Positions 63,734 through 64,000 of a DNA stretch of 64,000 bases are shown here, piece after piece. The stretch lies in NCBI GenBank assembly GCA_930367205.1, contig OV884009.1, positions 118,991,454 through 119,055,453 of the forward strand. Reading direction: 5' to 3'. Under the pieces are notes generated by a model. The model saw only the letters and a list, made by a program, of their open reading frames with translations. It was not told where the DNA came from and ran no database searches. Numbering within the stretch: position 1 is the first letter of the stretch; every line of letters starts with the position of its first letter. The position numbers and the translations under genes are program-made. The stretch is from Acanthosoma haemorrhoidale (Eukaryota > Arthropoda > Insecta > Hemiptera > Acanthosomatidae).

Positions 63734-63922
63734 ATGTATATAACAAGAAAATATTTGTCCAATAAAGCAAAAATAAGAGACTACAACACAGCCGTTAACC
63801 CGATAATATTATATGGGATGGAAACCTCATGCCTCCCCAGTCTAGAGGAACTATTAAGAATAGAACGAAGAACCCTAAGAAGGATCTACGGTACCAAAAA
63901 GACACAAGAAGGACACTCCTAA
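63734..63922 (+). pseudogene. RT fragment with ATG, right-hand class G
   Basis: It is the same 62-codon frame with two changes: Thr to Met in the Y-G-T-E-T motif (ATATGGGATGG) and Pro to Thr in the G-P-K-K motif (GGTACCAAAAAG, which also makes a KpnI site). Loss of both family-typical residues fits neutral drift. Confidence 0.58.
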
Positions 63923-64000
63923 GGAATGCATGACTCCACGTGATACTGCTGGATAACTCCACTCCCGAAAAAAGGCTAGGGTTAGAGAAACTAAAACGAA

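Larger units (their letters stand above)
1..64000 (+). repeat. LINE-derived ~400-bp satellite array filling the window
   Basis: Every part of the window aligns to one monomer of about 400 bp in direct head-to-tail order. I anchored monomers at the block GAAAGAAT(C/T)ACCAAACTAGAG and read about 163 starts. Nearly all spacings are 397, 399, 400 or 402 bp; the exceptions are nine of 281 bp and three of 404-406 bp. No monomer is inverted and no foreign sequence interrupts the array, which continues past both edges. Nearly every monomer carries a TCTAGA (XbaI) site at a fixed place, so digestion should give a ~400-bp ladder. The first ~230 bp of the monomer encode a decayed reverse-transcriptase C-terminus, so the satellite probably arose from a retrotransposon fragment. 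Such arrays normally form heterochromatin; whether this one is centromeric cannot be told from sequence alone. Confidence 0.97.
58846..64000 (+). repeat. Mixed right end with F-G cassettes and H
   Basis: Starts are 58846 (F with an A-like head), 59127 (G), 59529 (E), 59926 (B), 60328 (chimera), 60727 (H), 61131 (E), 61528 (B), 61930 (D), 62329, 62729, 63128 (F), 63409 (F) and 63690 (G, cut by the window end). A 1602-bp duplication links 59529 and 59926 with 61131 and 61528: both pairs share GGGTTAGTGAAAC and GAGAGTCTAAG. Much of the region consists of blocks also found at 25-27 kb, in a different order. Confidence 0.88.

Noticed and set aside
1..64000. CRISPR array, because of regular direct repeats
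   Set aside because: The period is ~400 bp with no short repeat-spacer alternation, the whole unit is repeated, and no cas-like gene is present.
1..64000. A functional LINE or reverse transcriptase gene
   Set aside because: Only the region after the catalytic core is present. There is no Y-x-D-D, no endonuclease domain and no long ORF; the longest frame is about 85 codons.
1..64000. Bacterial or phage origin with novel defence genes
   Set aside because: There are no long ORFs, no ribosome-binding sites in context and no operon structure. Organised satellite HORs point to a eukaryote.

Overview
The whole window is one continuous head-to-tail satellite DNA array. The basic monomer is about 400 bp (usually 397-402 bp). 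By anchoring on a conserved block near the start of each monomer I count about 163 monomers, all in the same orientation, with the array running off both ends. I see no single-copy DNA, no conventional gene, no tRNA or rRNA, no CRISPR array and no inserted transposon. The pattern is that of constitutive heterochromatin (pericentromeric, centromeric or subtelomeric) of a eukaryote. The host cannot be fixed from the sequence. An arthropod, probably an insect, is a reasonable guess because the embedded protein fragment resembles LINEs common there, but that is inference.

The monomer is not random sequence. Its first ~230 bp translate on the + strand into the C-terminal end of a non-LTR retrotransposon (LINE) reverse transcriptase. 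The signature is a basic K-rich stretch, then P-x-I-L-Y-G-x-E-T, then a leucine-rich segment, then I-E-R-R-I-L-R-R-I-Y-G-P, and then a stop. The remaining ~170 bp hold a second short open frame and two potential hairpins. One has a GNRA-type tetraloop, and most class differences in its stem keep pairing through G-U wobbles. The array therefore looks like a satellite born by tandem amplification of a LINE 3' fragment.

I sort monomers into classes: A (399/400 bp, the commonest), B (402 bp, two-base CT insertion, usually next to D), C (399 bp), D (399 bp, with a GATATC site), E (397 bp, two-base deletion), F (281 bp, internal 118-bp deletion), G (402/403 bp, always directly after F) and H (404-406 bp, with a 20-base replaced patch). 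B and D alternate as a ~801-bp dimer found about 28 times.

Layout by region. 1-17922: a 12-monomer higher-order repeat (HOR) of ~4.68 kb, three full copies (1883-6562, 8562-13242, 13243-17922), a partial copy before them and a 1200-bp local duplication between the first two. 17923-25385: shuffled monomers, including a partial HOR copy at 19916-22713. About 25386-33948: two copies of a 4281-bp repeat. About 31000-39990: two copies of a 4789-bp repeat that overlaps the previous one. 40059-42456: another return of the 12-mer HOR. 42457-50046: an 8-monomer, 3197-bp HOR. 50047-55651: mostly B-D dimers. 55652-64000: A-type trimers, F-G cassettes and H, including blocks otherwise seen 33-35 kb upstream.

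No set of genes works together here. The reading frames are short fossil fragments. The interest lies in the origin of the repeat, its possible RNA structure and the record of recombination in its higher-order organisation.
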